A DNA stretch of 64,000 nucleotides from an uncultured Actinomycetes bacterium (lineage in GTDB: Bacteria; Actinomycetota; Acidimicrobiia; Acidimicrobiales; RAAP-2), in contig CAIORQ010000105.1 in the NCBI GenBank assembly GCA_903860745.1, positions 1 to 64,000 of the forward strand, in the 5' to 3' direction. A program made the position numbers and the translations under genes. Shown here in pieces: positions 8,578 to 20,781 of the stretch; position 1 is the first letter of the stretch, and every line of letters begins with the position of its first letter. Under the pieces are notes generated by a model. The model did not search any database, was not told the origin of the DNA, and saw nothing but the letters and a program-made list of their open reading frames with translations.

Positions 8578-9513
8578 ATGAAAATTGTCATCTTGAGCAT
8601 CGCGGTCATCGTGGTGCTCCTCGCCATCGTGTTCCTGGTCAAGGCGGTACGCGTCGTCCAGCAGGGCTACGTCGGCGTCGTCACGCGCTTCGGCGAGTTC
8701 AAGGCCATCCGCAACCCCGGGCTCACCTTCATCGTCCCCTTCATCGAGGTCATGAAGATCATCGACGTCCGCGAGACCCCGCGCACCGGGGACCGCCAAC
8801 AGGTCATCACCCGCGACAACGTGGCGGTCATCGTGAACGCCACCATCTTCTCCCAGGTGGTCGACGTGCGTCTGGCCCTCTTCACCAACTCCGACTACCT
8901 GGTCAGCACCGACAACCTCGCGCGCACCTCGGTGCGTGCGGTCTTCGGTTCGATCACCCTGGACGAGGCCTTCTCCCAGCGCGAGAGGATCGGCACGCTG
9001 CTGCAGACCCAGATGGAGGAGGCCACCGACAAGTGGGGCGTTCGCATCAACCGCGTCGAGGTCCTCGAGATCACTCCGCCCGAACAGATCCTCCAGGCCA
9101 TGGCCCTCCAGAAGCAGGCCGACCAGGAGAAGCGAGCGCGCATCCTCGAATCAGAGGGCGCCCAGATGTCGGCGGTCAACGTCGCCGACGGCCAGCGCCA
9201 GGCCGCCATCAAGGAGGCCGAGGGCGCCCAGCAGTCCGCCATCTTGCGCGCCGAGGGCCTGCGCCAGGCCACCATCCTCGAGGCCGAGGGTCGTGCCCAG
9301 GCGGTGGCGCTCGTCTACGCCGCCATCAAGGAGCAGGCGCCCGACCCGACCCTGGTGGCGATCCTGCAGCTCGACACCCTCGCGAAGTTCGCCGAGTCCG
9401 AGAACACCAAGCTCATCATCCCCGCCGAGAGCGCGGCGCTGCTGGGCGCCGCCCAGGCCCTGCGCAGCGTGATGGGCGACGTGCCCACCATGCCCGCCAC
9501 GCCGTCGTCGTAG
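8578..9513 (+). CDS. SPFH/Band-7 (stomatin-like) membrane protein
   Basis: N-terminal TM, VQQGYVGVVTRFGEF...NPGLTFIVPF, Ala/Glu-rich coiled coil. Confidence 0.92.
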   Translation: MKIVILSIAVIVVLLAIVFLVKAVRVVQQGYVGVVTRFGEFKAIRNPGLTFIVPFIEVMKIIDVRETPRTGDRQQVITRDNVAVIVNATIFSQVVDVRLALFTNSDYLVSTDNLARTSVRAVFGSITLDEAFSQRERIGTLLQTQMEEATDKWGVRINRVEVLEITPPEQILQAMALQKQADQEKRARILESEGAQMSAVNVADGQRQAAIKEAEGAQQSAILRAEGLRQATILEAEGRAQAVALVYAAIKEQAPDPTLVAILQLDTLAKFAESENTKLIIPAESAALLGAAQALRSVMGDVPTMPATPSS

Positions 9514-9514
9514 G

Positions 9515-9961
9515 TCAGTTCGACGGGTCCTTGCGCGGCTCGACCCACAGGGTCGTGCCGTAGGCCTTGGTGACCACCACCGGCGTGGCCACCGCCAGGT
9601 GCCCCGCGTCGGTCACGGCGCGCCAGGACTCTCCGCGGATCTTGACCCGACCGGGGTGGATCTCGTCGCCGACCTCGTCCTCGACGACGCCGTACTGACC
9701 GGTCAAGGAGGTGTGGATCGGATTGGCCAGGTCGCCCGCGGGGGGGTGCAGCTTCTTCATCGCCAACGGACGCAGGGTGGCCATGGTGATGGCGGTGACC
9801 AGGAGCCAGACGAGCGCCTGGAAGGGGAAGGAGACGCCCCCCAGGGCCACGACGAAGGCGACTCCCGCCCCGACGCCCACGAAGAGTGCGGCCAGCGCGT
9901 TGGTGTGCATCTCGGCCAGGGCGCTCAAGACGATGATCACTACCCAAAAGATGACGTCCAT
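9515..9961 (-). CDS. NfeD-like membrane protein
   Basis: TM segments plus OB-fold-like C-terminus (GQYGVVEDEVGDEIHPGRVKIRGESWRAV); convergent with the SPFH gene. Confidence 0.85.
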   Translation of the reverse strand: MDVIFWVVIIVLSALAEMHTNALAALFVGVGAGVAFVVALGGVSFPFQALVWLLVTAITMATLRPLAMKKLHPPAGDLANPIHTSLTGQYGVVEDEVGDEIHPGRVKIRGESWRAVTDAGHLAVATPVVVTKAYGTTLWVEPRKDPSN

Positions 9962-10086
9962 AGGGCGAAGTATAAGGTCCCTCCCGGTCCGACGCACTGG
10001 TCCAGGCAGCCGGGCCATGGCCGGCGCCGACTTAGGTCCCGCCATCGGTCGCCCCCCTGGCGAGGGCCCCCGGTAGGCTGACCCTT

Positions 10087-12009
10087 GTGATTTTGCCGTC
10101 CATCGAATCCCCCGCCGACCTGCAGGCGCTCTCCTACGCGCAACTCGACGAGCTCAGCGGCGAGATACGGGACTTCATCATCTCCACGGTCACCTCGACG
10201 GGCGGGCACCTGGGGTCGAACCTGGGCGTCGTCGAGTTGACCCTGGCCCTGCACCGGGTCTTTCGCTCCCCCGAGGACATCCTGCTCTTCGACACCGGGC
10301 ATCAGGCCTACGTCCACAAGCTCCTCACCGGCCGGCGCTACGGCTTCAAGGCCCTGCGCAAGCGAGGCGGTCTCTCGGGCTATCCGAACCGCACCGAGAG
10401 CCAGCACGACTGGATCGAGTCCTCGCACGCCTCCACGGCGCTGTCCTACGCCCACGGGCTCTCGGTCGCGCTCGAGGCGCGCCACGAACTCGTCGGCCAC
10501 GGCGGTCAGCGTCGGGTCGTCGCGGTGGTGGGCGACGGGTCCCTGACCGGGGGCATGGCCTACGAGGCCCTCAACAACCTCGGGGTGAGCGGCCAGCGCG
10601 TGGTCATCGTGCTCAACGACAACGGGCGCAGCTACGCCCCGACCATCTCGCGCCTCTCCACCTCGTTGACCACGCTGCGTCTCAACAAGACTTACCTGAC
10701 GCTGCGCCAGCGGATCCGCCGTCTGGTCCCGCGGCTGCCGCGCCTGGGCAAGGCCGCCTACCGCGGCATCGACGGCTTCACCTCGGTGGTGCGCGAGATG
10801 GTCACCCCCCACACCTTCTTCGAGACCCTCGGGGTGCGCTACATCGGCCCCGTCGACGGTCACAACGTCGAGGCGCTCGAGGCGACCCTGCGCAGCGCCG
10901 CCCAGTGGGACGGCCCCATCGTCGTGCACGCGATCACCGAGAAGGGCCGCGGCTACGAACCCGCCACCTCCGACACGCTGAAGATGCACGACTACAAGTT
11001 GCCCCCTCGTCTCAACGACGAGGACGTGCCGCCACTGTCGTTCACCCAGATCTTCTCCGAGGCGCTCATGACCGAGGCTCGCCGCGATTCGCGCATCGTG
11101 GCGATTACCGCCGCCATGGCGGGACCCACGGGCCTGCTGCCCTTCCAGGAGAAGTATCCGCGCCGCTTCTTCGACGTCGGCATCGCCGAGCAGCACGCCG
11201 TCACCGCGGCGGCCGGCATGGCCATGGGCGGGCTCAAGCCGGTGGTGGCCTTCTACTCGACCTTCTTCTCGCGCGCCTTCGACCAGGCCAATCTCGACGT
11301 CGGCCTGCTCGACCTGCCCGTGGTCTTCGTCTTCGACCGCGCCGGCATCACCGGCGACGACGGACCCTCGCACCACGGCGTGCTCGACATCGCGTTGTGC
11401 CTGGCCATCCCCTCCATGACGGTCTTCGCCCCCTCGAGCGCGAGCGAGATCCCGGTGATGCTCGCCTCCGCCCTCAGCCTGGACGGACCGAGCGCCCTGC
11501 GCTTCCCCAAGACCTCTCCTCGCCCCTTCGACGGACGCCACGGCGAGGGCCTGCACGCGCGGCGCATCCAGCGCGGTGACGGCTCGGTCTGCGTGCTCGC
11601 GGTCGGCAAGATGGCCGCCAGCGCCTACGAGGCGCTCTCGTTGATGGCCGACGCGGGGCGCGTCACCCTCTACGACGTGCGGGTCCTCCCCCCGGACCCC
11701 GAGATGATCAACGACGCCGTGGCCCACGAGCGCGTCATCACGATCGAGGACGGCACCCGCCACGGCGGGGCCGGGACCTTGATGGTCTCGGCGGTGCGCA
11801 GTCGCGCCCAGGAGCTCGGGCGGCCCTTCCCGACGACCCGCATCCTCGGGGTGCCACGCGTCTACCTCGAGCACCACCACCCCGACGCCCTCCTCGCCGA
11901 GATCGGCTTGGACCCCCAGGGCATCGCCAGCGCCATCGAACGACTGGTGCGCGACGAGGCGGAGTTCCCCCGCGACCTGCCCGAGTCACCGCGCCCGCAC
12001 TACCTGTGA
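10087..12009 (+). CDS. dxs: 1-deoxy-D-xylulose-5-phosphate synthase
   Basis: TGGHLGSNLGVVELTLALH, DTGHQAYVHKLLTGR, GDGSLTGGMAYEALNN motifs. Confidence 0.95.
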   Translation: MILPSIESPADLQALSYAQLDELSGEIRDFIISTVTSTGGHLGSNLGVVELTLALHRVFRSPEDILLFDTGHQAYVHKLLTGRRYGFKALRKRGGLSGYPNRTESQHDWIESSHASTALSYAHGLSVALEARHELVGHGGQRRVVAVVGDGSLTGGMAYEALNNLGVSGQRVVIVLNDNGRSYAPTISRLSTSLTTLRLNKTYLTLRQRIRRLVPRLPRLGKAAYRGIDGFTSVVREMVTPHTFFETLGVRYIGPVDGHNVEALEATLRSAAQWDGPIVVHAITEKGRGYEPATSDTLKMHDYKLPPRLNDEDVPPLSFTQIFSEALMTEARRDSRIVAITAAMAGPTGLLPFQEKYPRRFFDVGIAEQHAVTAAAGMAMGGLKPVVAFYSTFFSRAFDQANLDVGLLDLPVVFVFDRAGITGDDGPSHHGVLDIALCLAIPSMTVFAPSSASEIPVMLASALSLDGPSALRFPKTSPRPFDGRHGEGLHARRIQRGDGSVCVLAVGKMAASAYEALSLMADAGRVTLYDVRVLPPDPEMINDAVAHERVITIEDGTRHGGAGTLMVSAVRSRAQELGRPFPTTRILGVPRVYLEHHHPDALLAEIGLDPQGIASAIERLVRDEAEFPRDLPESPRPHYL

Positions 12010-12056
12010 AACGAGCGGGTGGTCACGGCCGGCGCCGCGCCTCCTACGATGAATCC

Positions 12057-12455
12057 ATGATCTACGAGGTCACCAAGACGGACGAGGAGTGGCGCGCCGA
12101 GCTCGCCCCGGAGCGCTTCGAGGTCCTGCGCCGAGCGGCCACCGAGGCCCCCTTCACGGGGTCGTTGCTCCACGTGGACACCGCGGGCGTCTTCAGCTGC
12201 GGGGGTTGCGGTCAGCACCTCTTCACCAGTGATCAGAAGTTCGACTCGGGCTGCGGATGGCCGAGCTTCGACGCCTGCGAACCCGGCTCGATCATCGAGC
12301 GCGAGGACAACTCGCTCCTGCGCCGGCGCACCGAGATCCTCTGCTCGCGCTGCGGAGGCCACCTGGGACACGTCTTCCCCGACGGGCCCACGCCCACCGG
12401 TCTGCGCTACTGCGTGAACTCCCTCGCCATCGACTTCTCCGACGCCAGCGAGTAG
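12057..12455 (+). CDS. msrB: Peptide methionine-(R)-S-oxide reductase MsrB
   Basis: Two CxxC zinc motifs (CGGCG, CSRCGGHLGHVFPDGP), GLRYCVNSLAIDF. Confidence 0.94.
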   Translation: MIYEVTKTDEEWRAELAPERFEVLRRAATEAPFTGSLLHVDTAGVFSCGGCGQHLFTSDQKFDSGCGWPSFDACEPGSIIEREDNSLLRRRTEILCSRCGGHLGHVFPDGPTPTGLRYCVNSLAIDFSDASE

Positions 12456-12465
12456 CCCTGGCGTC

Positions 12466-13320
12466 CTAGACGTCGAGGAAGCGCCGGATCGCGATCGCCG
12501 AGCCGACCGAGCCGATCACCACACCGACGACGAGCACCACGATGTTGGTGCCCCAGACCTTGGCGATGTCCAAGGTGTACTCATTGTGCAGGGGGTACCA
12601 GATGTGCAACGCCCACACCGCCGCCATCGCCACCGCCGAACCGAGGAGACCCTGGATGAATCCCTCGGTGATGAAGGGGACGCGGATGAACCAGTTCGTC
12701 GCACCGACCAGCTTCATCACCGAGACCTCGCGGCGTCGGGCGAAGATCGCCATGCGGATGGTGTTGAGGATCAGGACCGTGGCCGAGAGCAGCAGCACGC
12801 CGGCCAGGGCCAGGAAGACCACCTGCAGGATCCGGATGGTGTGGCTCATCTCGCGGATCTGCTGCACCGGCGCGGTCACCGTCAAGACACCCGGTTGGTG
12901 CAAGAAGGTGGAGATGACGGTCAGGGCGTCGGTCGGCACGGTGGGCGTGCAACGGAACGACGTCGGCATGTCGGCGACGTTGAGGACCTGGGCCTCGTTG
13001 GGCGGCAATTGCTTGACGGCCTCGGCGTAGTCCTGCTGCTTGGTCGTGTAGTAGCACGACTTCACGATGGGCATCTGGGCGAGTTGGTTCTTCACCGCCG
13101 CGATCTCCCCGTCGGAGGCCGTCGGTTGCAGCCACACGCGCACCTGGGTCCCGTTCTGCCAACTGGCGGTGGCCTGGGCCGCGCTCTGCTTCAAGAACAG
13201 CGCTCCGCCGACCAGTGACAGTGACACGGCGACGGTCAAGACGGCCGCCAGGGTCATCATGCGGTTGCGCCAGAGGTTGGAGAAGGTCTCCTTCAGGGCG
13301 TAGCTGAGGTAGACGCGCAT
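12466..13320 (-). CDS. ftsX: Cell division protein FtsX
   Basis: 4-TM FtsX-like protein directly downstream of ftsE with start/stop overlap. Confidence 0.93.
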   Translation of the reverse strand: MRVYLSYALKETFSNLWRNRMMTLAAVLTVAVSLSLVGGALFLKQSAAQATASWQNGTQVRVWLQPTASDGEIAAVKNQLAQMPIVKSCYYTTKQQDYAEAVKQLPPNEAQVLNVADMPTSFRCTPTVPTDALTVISTFLHQPGVLTVTAPVQQIREMSHTIRILQVVFLALAGVLLLSATVLILNTIRMAIFARRREVSVMKLVGATNWFIRVPFITEGFIQGLLGSAVAMAAVWALHIWYPLHNEYTLDIAKVWGTNIVVLVVGVVIGSVGSAIAIRRFLDV

Positions 13321-14018
13321 CAGCCGGCCAGCCCGTCTTCGACGCCGTAGACCCCGCGCACCTGGTCGCGGATCAACTCACCGCGGTCGAGCTCGATCAC
13401 GCGACGACGCATGCGGTCGACCAGGGCCTTGTCGTGGGTGGCCATGACGACGGTGGTGCCGGTGCGGTTGATCCGCTCGAGCAGGGCCATGATGGTCTCG
13501 GAGTTGGTCGGGTCCAGGTTGCCCGTGGGCTCGTCGGCCAACAAGATGAGCGGGCGGTTCACGAAGGCGCGCGCCACGGCGACGCGCTGCTGCTCGCCAC
13601 CGGAGAGCTCGCTGGGCAGGTTGTCGGCCTTGGCGCCGAGACCCACGAGCTCGAGGATCTGGGGCACCTGGCTCTCCACCGTGGAGTGGGGACGACCGAT
13701 CACCTCGAGGGCGAAGGCCACGTTCTCGAACACCGTCTTGTTGGGCAGCAGTCGAAAGTCCTGGAAGACGCATCCGATGTTGCGCCGCAGGTAGGGCACG
13801 CGCCACTTGGGCAGGCTGCCGATGTCGCGGCCCGCCTCGAGGATGCGACCGCGGTCGGGCAGCTCCTCGCGCAACAGCAGGCGCAAGAAGGTGGTCTTGC
13901 CCGAGCCCGACGCCCCCACCAGGAAGACGAACTCGCCCTTCTCGATGTCCAGCGAGATGTTGGTGAGGGCGGGAGTTCCGTTCTTGTAGGTCTTTGAGAC
14001 ATTCTCAAAGCGAATCAC
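13320..14018 (-). CDS. ftsE: Cell division ATP-binding protein FtsE
   Basis: [59 protein letters not shown]. Confidence 0.95.
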   Translation of the reverse strand: MIRFENVSKTYKNGTPALTNISLDIEKGEFVFLVGASGSGKTTFLRLLLREELPDRGRILEAGRDIGSLPKWRVPYLRRNIGCVFQDFRLLPNKTVFENVAFALEVIGRPHSTVESQVPQILELVGLGAKADNLPSELSGGEQQRVAVARAFVNRPLILLADEPTGNLDPTNSETIMALLERINRTGTTVVMATHDKALVDRMRRRVIELDRGELIRDQVRGVYGVEDGLAG

Positions 14019-14143
14019 TCCGACACCTCCTCATTCGATCGGACGCGACCGGCACCGCCGCGCGTAGATGTGCGTCCATTCTACCGGCGGGTTCGTCGCC
14101 AACGGTGTCTCACGGCCTTGCAATCACTACCACGTGGAAGTTC

Positions 14144-15272
14144 TTATCCGCGCGAGCGCTGACGACGCAGCTCGGCCTCCATGAAGGCGTCGAGGTCGCC
14201 GTCGAGCACCGCGTCCACGTTGCCGGTCTCGTGATCGGTGCGGTGGTCCTTCACCAATTGGTAGGGCGCCTGCACGTAACTGCGGATCTGCGAGCCCCAG
14301 GCGTTGTCGCCGCGGTTGCCCGACAGGGCGTCGAGCTCGGCCTGGCGCTCCTCGCGCGCCCGCTCGGCGAGCTTGGCCGCGAGGATCTGCATCGCGCGCG
14401 CGCGGTTCTGGTGCTGGGAGCGCTCGTTCTGACAGCTCACCACGATCTTGGTCGGCAGGTGCGTGATGCGCACCGCCGAGTCCGTCTTGTTGATGTGCTG
14501 GCCGCCGGCGCCCGAGGACCGGTAGGTGTCGACGCGCAGGTCCTTCTCGTCGATCTCCACCTCGGAGTCCTCGGCGAGCAGCGGCGTGATCTCCATCGAG
14601 GCGAAGCTGGTCTGACGACGCGCCTGGGAGTCGAAGGGGCTGATGCGCACCAGGCGGTGCACCCCACGCTCGGCGCTGAGCCAGCCGTAGGCGAAGCGGC
14701 CCTTGACGATGAACGTCGCCGACAGCAGGCCGGCCTCGGAACCCTCGGTGGCCTCGTCGACCTCGACCGAGAAGCCCCGGCGCTCCGCCCAGCGGATGTA
14801 CATGCGCATCAGCATCTCGGTCCAGTCCTGGGCGTCGGTGCCGCCGGCGCCGGCGTGCAGCTCGACGATGGCGTCGCTCTCGTCGTAGGGGCCCGACAGC
14901 AGGCTCTGGGTCTCGAGTGTGTCGATCTCGCTGCCCAGGGCGGTGACCGACTCGGTCAGCTCGTCGAGCAGGGACCAGTCCGCCTCGCCAGAGCTCAACG
15001 CGTCGCGCGAGAAGTCCGCCAGGACGTCGGCGTCGTCCAGGCGCGCCCGCAAGGCGTCGAAGGCCTCGAGGTCGGCGCTGAGGCGGCCCAGCTCGGTCGT
15101 CACCTCGCGCGCGTGGTCCTGGTTGGACCAGAGGTCCGGGTCGGCCGCCACCTCGGTCAGCTCGTCGTGGCGCGCCCGACGTTCGTCGATCTTCAGGTAC
15201 TCGCGGGCCGCCGACCAGCGACCCTCGAGCTCCTCGAGGGCGCTGAGGGCTTCGCGCAGGGCGTTCTCCGCC

Positions 15273-15286
<14 letters not shown>
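14144..15286 (-). CDS. prfB: Peptide chain release factor 2
   Basis: GGQ motif (SSGAGGQHINKTDSAVRITH); continuous ORF without a frameshift site. Confidence 0.95.
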
Positions 15287-17975
<2,689 letters not shown>

Positions 17976-18220
17976 GACTTCACAACACTACTGGTCATCA
18001 GGTCTGGGTCAGATGGGCTGCGAGCGCTGACCTGGTCTTTGACCCCACACCCGCCTGGCCCCGGACGCGCCACTTTGGCACGCCGTGAACAGGACTTACA
18101 TCTAAACCGCGCCATGCTCAGCGTCTCTCAACGCCTTACGTGGGTCGTTTCGCCCGCGGCTGGCATCGACTTTCAACCACAGAACCGCTCGCAGCCCGAG
18201 GCCAGCATACCCCCGGGTCC

Positions 18221-19060
18221 CTAGTTCCCCGGGCGCAGCACGCTCACGACGGCGAAGCGCAACCCGAGCACCAGGGCCGCCAGGGGCACCAGGGCCCGGC
18301 GCAGCCCCCGGGCCGTGTGCCACTCGAAACGCAGCGCGCTGCGGTGGTGCGCCCAGGCCATGGAGCGCGTCGCCCGTTCGCGCGACAGTCCCTCGACGTG
18401 GGTGACGACCGCGTCGTCCACCGCGACCACCGACCAGCCACGCTGGCGCAGGTCCCAGCACAGGGTCATGTCCTCGGCGAACATGAAGTAGCGCTCGTCG
18501 AATCCGCCGACCTCCTCGAAGGCGCTGCGGCGGATCACGAAGCACGCCCCCGAGACCCAGTCGACACTGCCGTCGTCGTGGCGCGAACGGTAGCGGCGGG
18601 TCGCGGGATTGTTCGCCCACAGCGGCTCCAACAAGGCGTGCGCACCGGCCAGCCACATGTTGGGAAAGACCCGCTGCGAGGGGTAGACGCTCCCGTCGGG
18701 GCGACGGACCTGCGGTCCCACCAGCGCGACGCGCGCGTCAGCGTCGAGTGCCGCGACCATCGCGGCCAGGGCCCCGTGGTGCACCACCACGTCGGGGTTC
18801 GTGATCAACACGTACTCGTGGTCCACCACGCAGGCGACGCCACGGTTGGCCCCACGGCCGTATCCCAGGTTCACCCCGGGTTCCACCAGGGTGACGCCGC
18901 GGCCGTGCAGGACCTCACCCGCCGACCCCCGTTGACCGTTCTCGACCACCACGATGTCCTCGACGCCCTCGAGACGAATCGAGTCGACGCAGCCGGCCAG
19001 CGCAGCGCCGGCGTGGAAGTCCACGACGACCGCCGCCACGCGACGGGCGACGTCGCTCAC
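18221..19060 (-). CDS. Glycosyltransferase family 2 (rhamnosyltransferase/WbbL-like)
   Basis: NLGYGRGANRG, ITNPDVVVHHGALAAM, WVSGACFVIRRSAFEEVGGFDERYFMFAEDMTLCWDLRQRGW; GTG start overlaps the upstream stop. Confidence 0.87.
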   Translation of the reverse strand: MSDVARRVAAVVVDFHAGAALAGCVDSIRLEGVEDIVVVENGQRGSAGEVLHGRGVTLVEPGVNLGYGRGANRGVACVVDHEYVLITNPDVVVHHGALAAMVAALDADARVALVGPQVRRPDGSVYPSQRVFPNMWLAGAHALLEPLWANNPATRRYRSRHDDGSVDWVSGACFVIRRSAFEEVGGFDERYFMFAEDMTLCWDLRQRGWSVVAVDDAVVTHVEGLSRERATRSMAWAHHRSALRFEWHTARGLRRALVPLAALVLGLRFAVVSVLRPGN

Positions 19061-19980
19061 GGGGTCGCCCGCTGGGCCCGGTCGCGCACCAGACGCGCCA
19101 CGCCGTCGGTCCACTCGGGCATCGCGTGGAAGCGACTCCGCCACTTGGTGGTGTCGAGGTCGCTTCGTTCGGGCCGGTGCGCGAGCGGCGCCGGTGAGAG
19201 CTCGGCGGTGGTGATGGGCGTGGCGAAGTGGTCGCCGCGCCCGAGGAGACGCCCGACGTAGTCGGCGATGTCGTACCAGGTGGTCGTGCCGGTGTTGGCC
19301 ACGTGCCAGACGCCGCCCGGACGCGTGCGCGCCAGCGTGACGAGGGAGCGAGCCAGGTCACTGGCCACGGTCACGGTTCCGGTCTGGTCGTTCACGAAGC
19401 GCACCACGCCACCCGAGGTCGCTCGATCGGCGATGATGTGCACCACGTTCTTGCCGCGCACTCCCATCACCCACGAGGCGCGCACGATGGTGTCCTCGGG
19501 TCGGCACAGCAGTTCGCCGTCGCGCTTGGAGCTGCCGTAGACGCTCAGGGGGTTCGTGGGGTCGGTCTCGACGTAGGCACTCCCCTTGCGGCCGTCGTAG
19601 ACGTAGTCGGTCGAGACGGCGATGAGGTGCGCACCGGTCTCGTGCGCGGCGTCGGAGAGATTGCCGGTGCCCGTCGCGTTCACCGCGAAGCAGGTGGCCG
19701 CGTCGGTCTCGGCCTGGTCGACGGCCGTGTACGCCGCCAAGTGGATCACGACGTCGGGCCGCGTGGCGTGCAGCGCGGCGTTCACCGCATCGCGGTCGGT
19801 GATGTCGAGTTCGTGGTGCGTGAGGCCCAGGACCTCGAACTCGTCCTCCTCGATGGACAGGTCGTCGGGCGAGTACGTGGCGCTCGCCCCCGGCGGCAAC
19901 GCGCCCGCGAGGATGTCGACGAGATCGACCCCCACCTGTCCACCCGCGCCCGTCACCAGGACCCGTGTCGGTCGGTTCAT
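19057..19980 (-). CDS. rfbD: dTDP-4-dehydrorhamnose reductase
   Basis: GAGGQVG NAD-binding motif, AAYTAVDQAETD, STDYVYDG, PLSVYGSSKRDGE. Confidence 0.93.
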   Translation of the reverse strand: MNRPTRVLVTGAGGQVGVDLVDILAGALPPGASATYSPDDLSIEEDEFEVLGLTHHELDITDRDAVNAALHATRPDVVIHLAAYTAVDQAETDAATCFAVNATGTGNLSDAAHETGAHLIAVSTDYVYDGRKGSAYVETDPTNPLSVYGSSKRDGELLCRPEDTIVRASWVMGVRGKNVVHIIADRATSGGVVRFVNDQTGTVTVASDLARSLVTLARTRPGGVWHVANTGTTTWYDIADYVGRLLGRGDHFATPITTAELSPAPLAHRPERSDLDTTKWRSRFHAMPEWTDGVARLVRDRAQRATP

Positions 19981-20717
19981 CAGTCGTCCTCTTTCCTCAG
20001 GTGCACCACGTCGCCCGCGTGGAAACGACGCGTGGTCTCGCCCAGGTCGACCAGGATCGCCCCCTCGTCATCGACGTCGACGGCCACGCCGTAGAGCGGT
20101 CCCGACGCCAACTCCACGCGGACCCGCTGGCGCAACGTCGCCAGCGAACCACGGTACTCCTCGGCCAGGCGGGCGGCTCCCCCGGGGGTCTCCAGGGACT
20201 CGAGGTGACCCGCGAGGGATTCGAGGTAGGCGTCGAGGACCTCGTCGACGCCCAGGTCCACTCCCGTCGCCCGACGCACGGTGGTGGCCGAGGCGTAGGC
20301 CGGATCCACCTCGCTCAGGTTGACGCCGACTCCGATCACGAGACGAGGCGTGGGAGCGTCCACGAGCTCGGCGAGCACTCCCGCCACCTTGTCGTCACCG
20401 AAGAGGACGTCGTTGGGCCACTTGAGATCGGCTCGCACGCCAGTCAAGGTCTCGAGAGCGTCAACGAGCGACAGCGCCGCGGCGACCACCACCCACTGCG
20501 GCGCCACAGCCACCGGCGCATCCACGAGCACCGAGCACAGCAGCGAGGACCCCGCGGGGGCGTGCCACTCACGACCCAGGCGACCGCGGCCCTGGCTCTG
20601 CACGTCAGCGACCAATGCCGCGCGCGACGCCGCCCCCTCGCGCGCGCGACGAGCCAACTCGACGTTGGTCGAATCGACCTCGTCGAGGCGCTCGACAAAC
20701 CATTCCTTTCGACCCAT
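19980..20717 (-). CDS. birA: Biotin-[acetyl-CoA-carboxylase] ligase
   Basis: DSTNVELAR, QSQGRGRLGREWHAP, LKWPNDVLF, KVAGVLAEL. Confidence 0.93.
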   Translation of the reverse strand: MGRKEWFVERLDEVDSTNVELARRAREGAASRAALVADVQSQGRGRLGREWHAPAGSSLLCSVLVDAPVAVAPQWVVVAAALSLVDALETLTGVRADLKWPNDVLFGDDKVAGVLAELVDAPTPRLVIGVGVNLSEVDPAYASATTVRRATGVDLGVDEVLDAYLESLAGHLESLETPGGAARLAEEYRGSLATLRQRVRVELASGPLYGVAVDVDDEGAILVDLGETTRRFHAGDVVHLRKEDD

Positions 20718-20781
20718 CCTTTAAACATTAGGGTTCGGTGGCCCTGTGGTAAGAAAGGTACGCAAGCGTGCGGAGGATCCC

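Noticed and set aside
17976-18220. Small RNA or riboswitch upstream of secA (GGTCAG...CTGACC hairpin)
   Set aside because: Only a 6-bp stem with a 14-nt loop; insufficient support.
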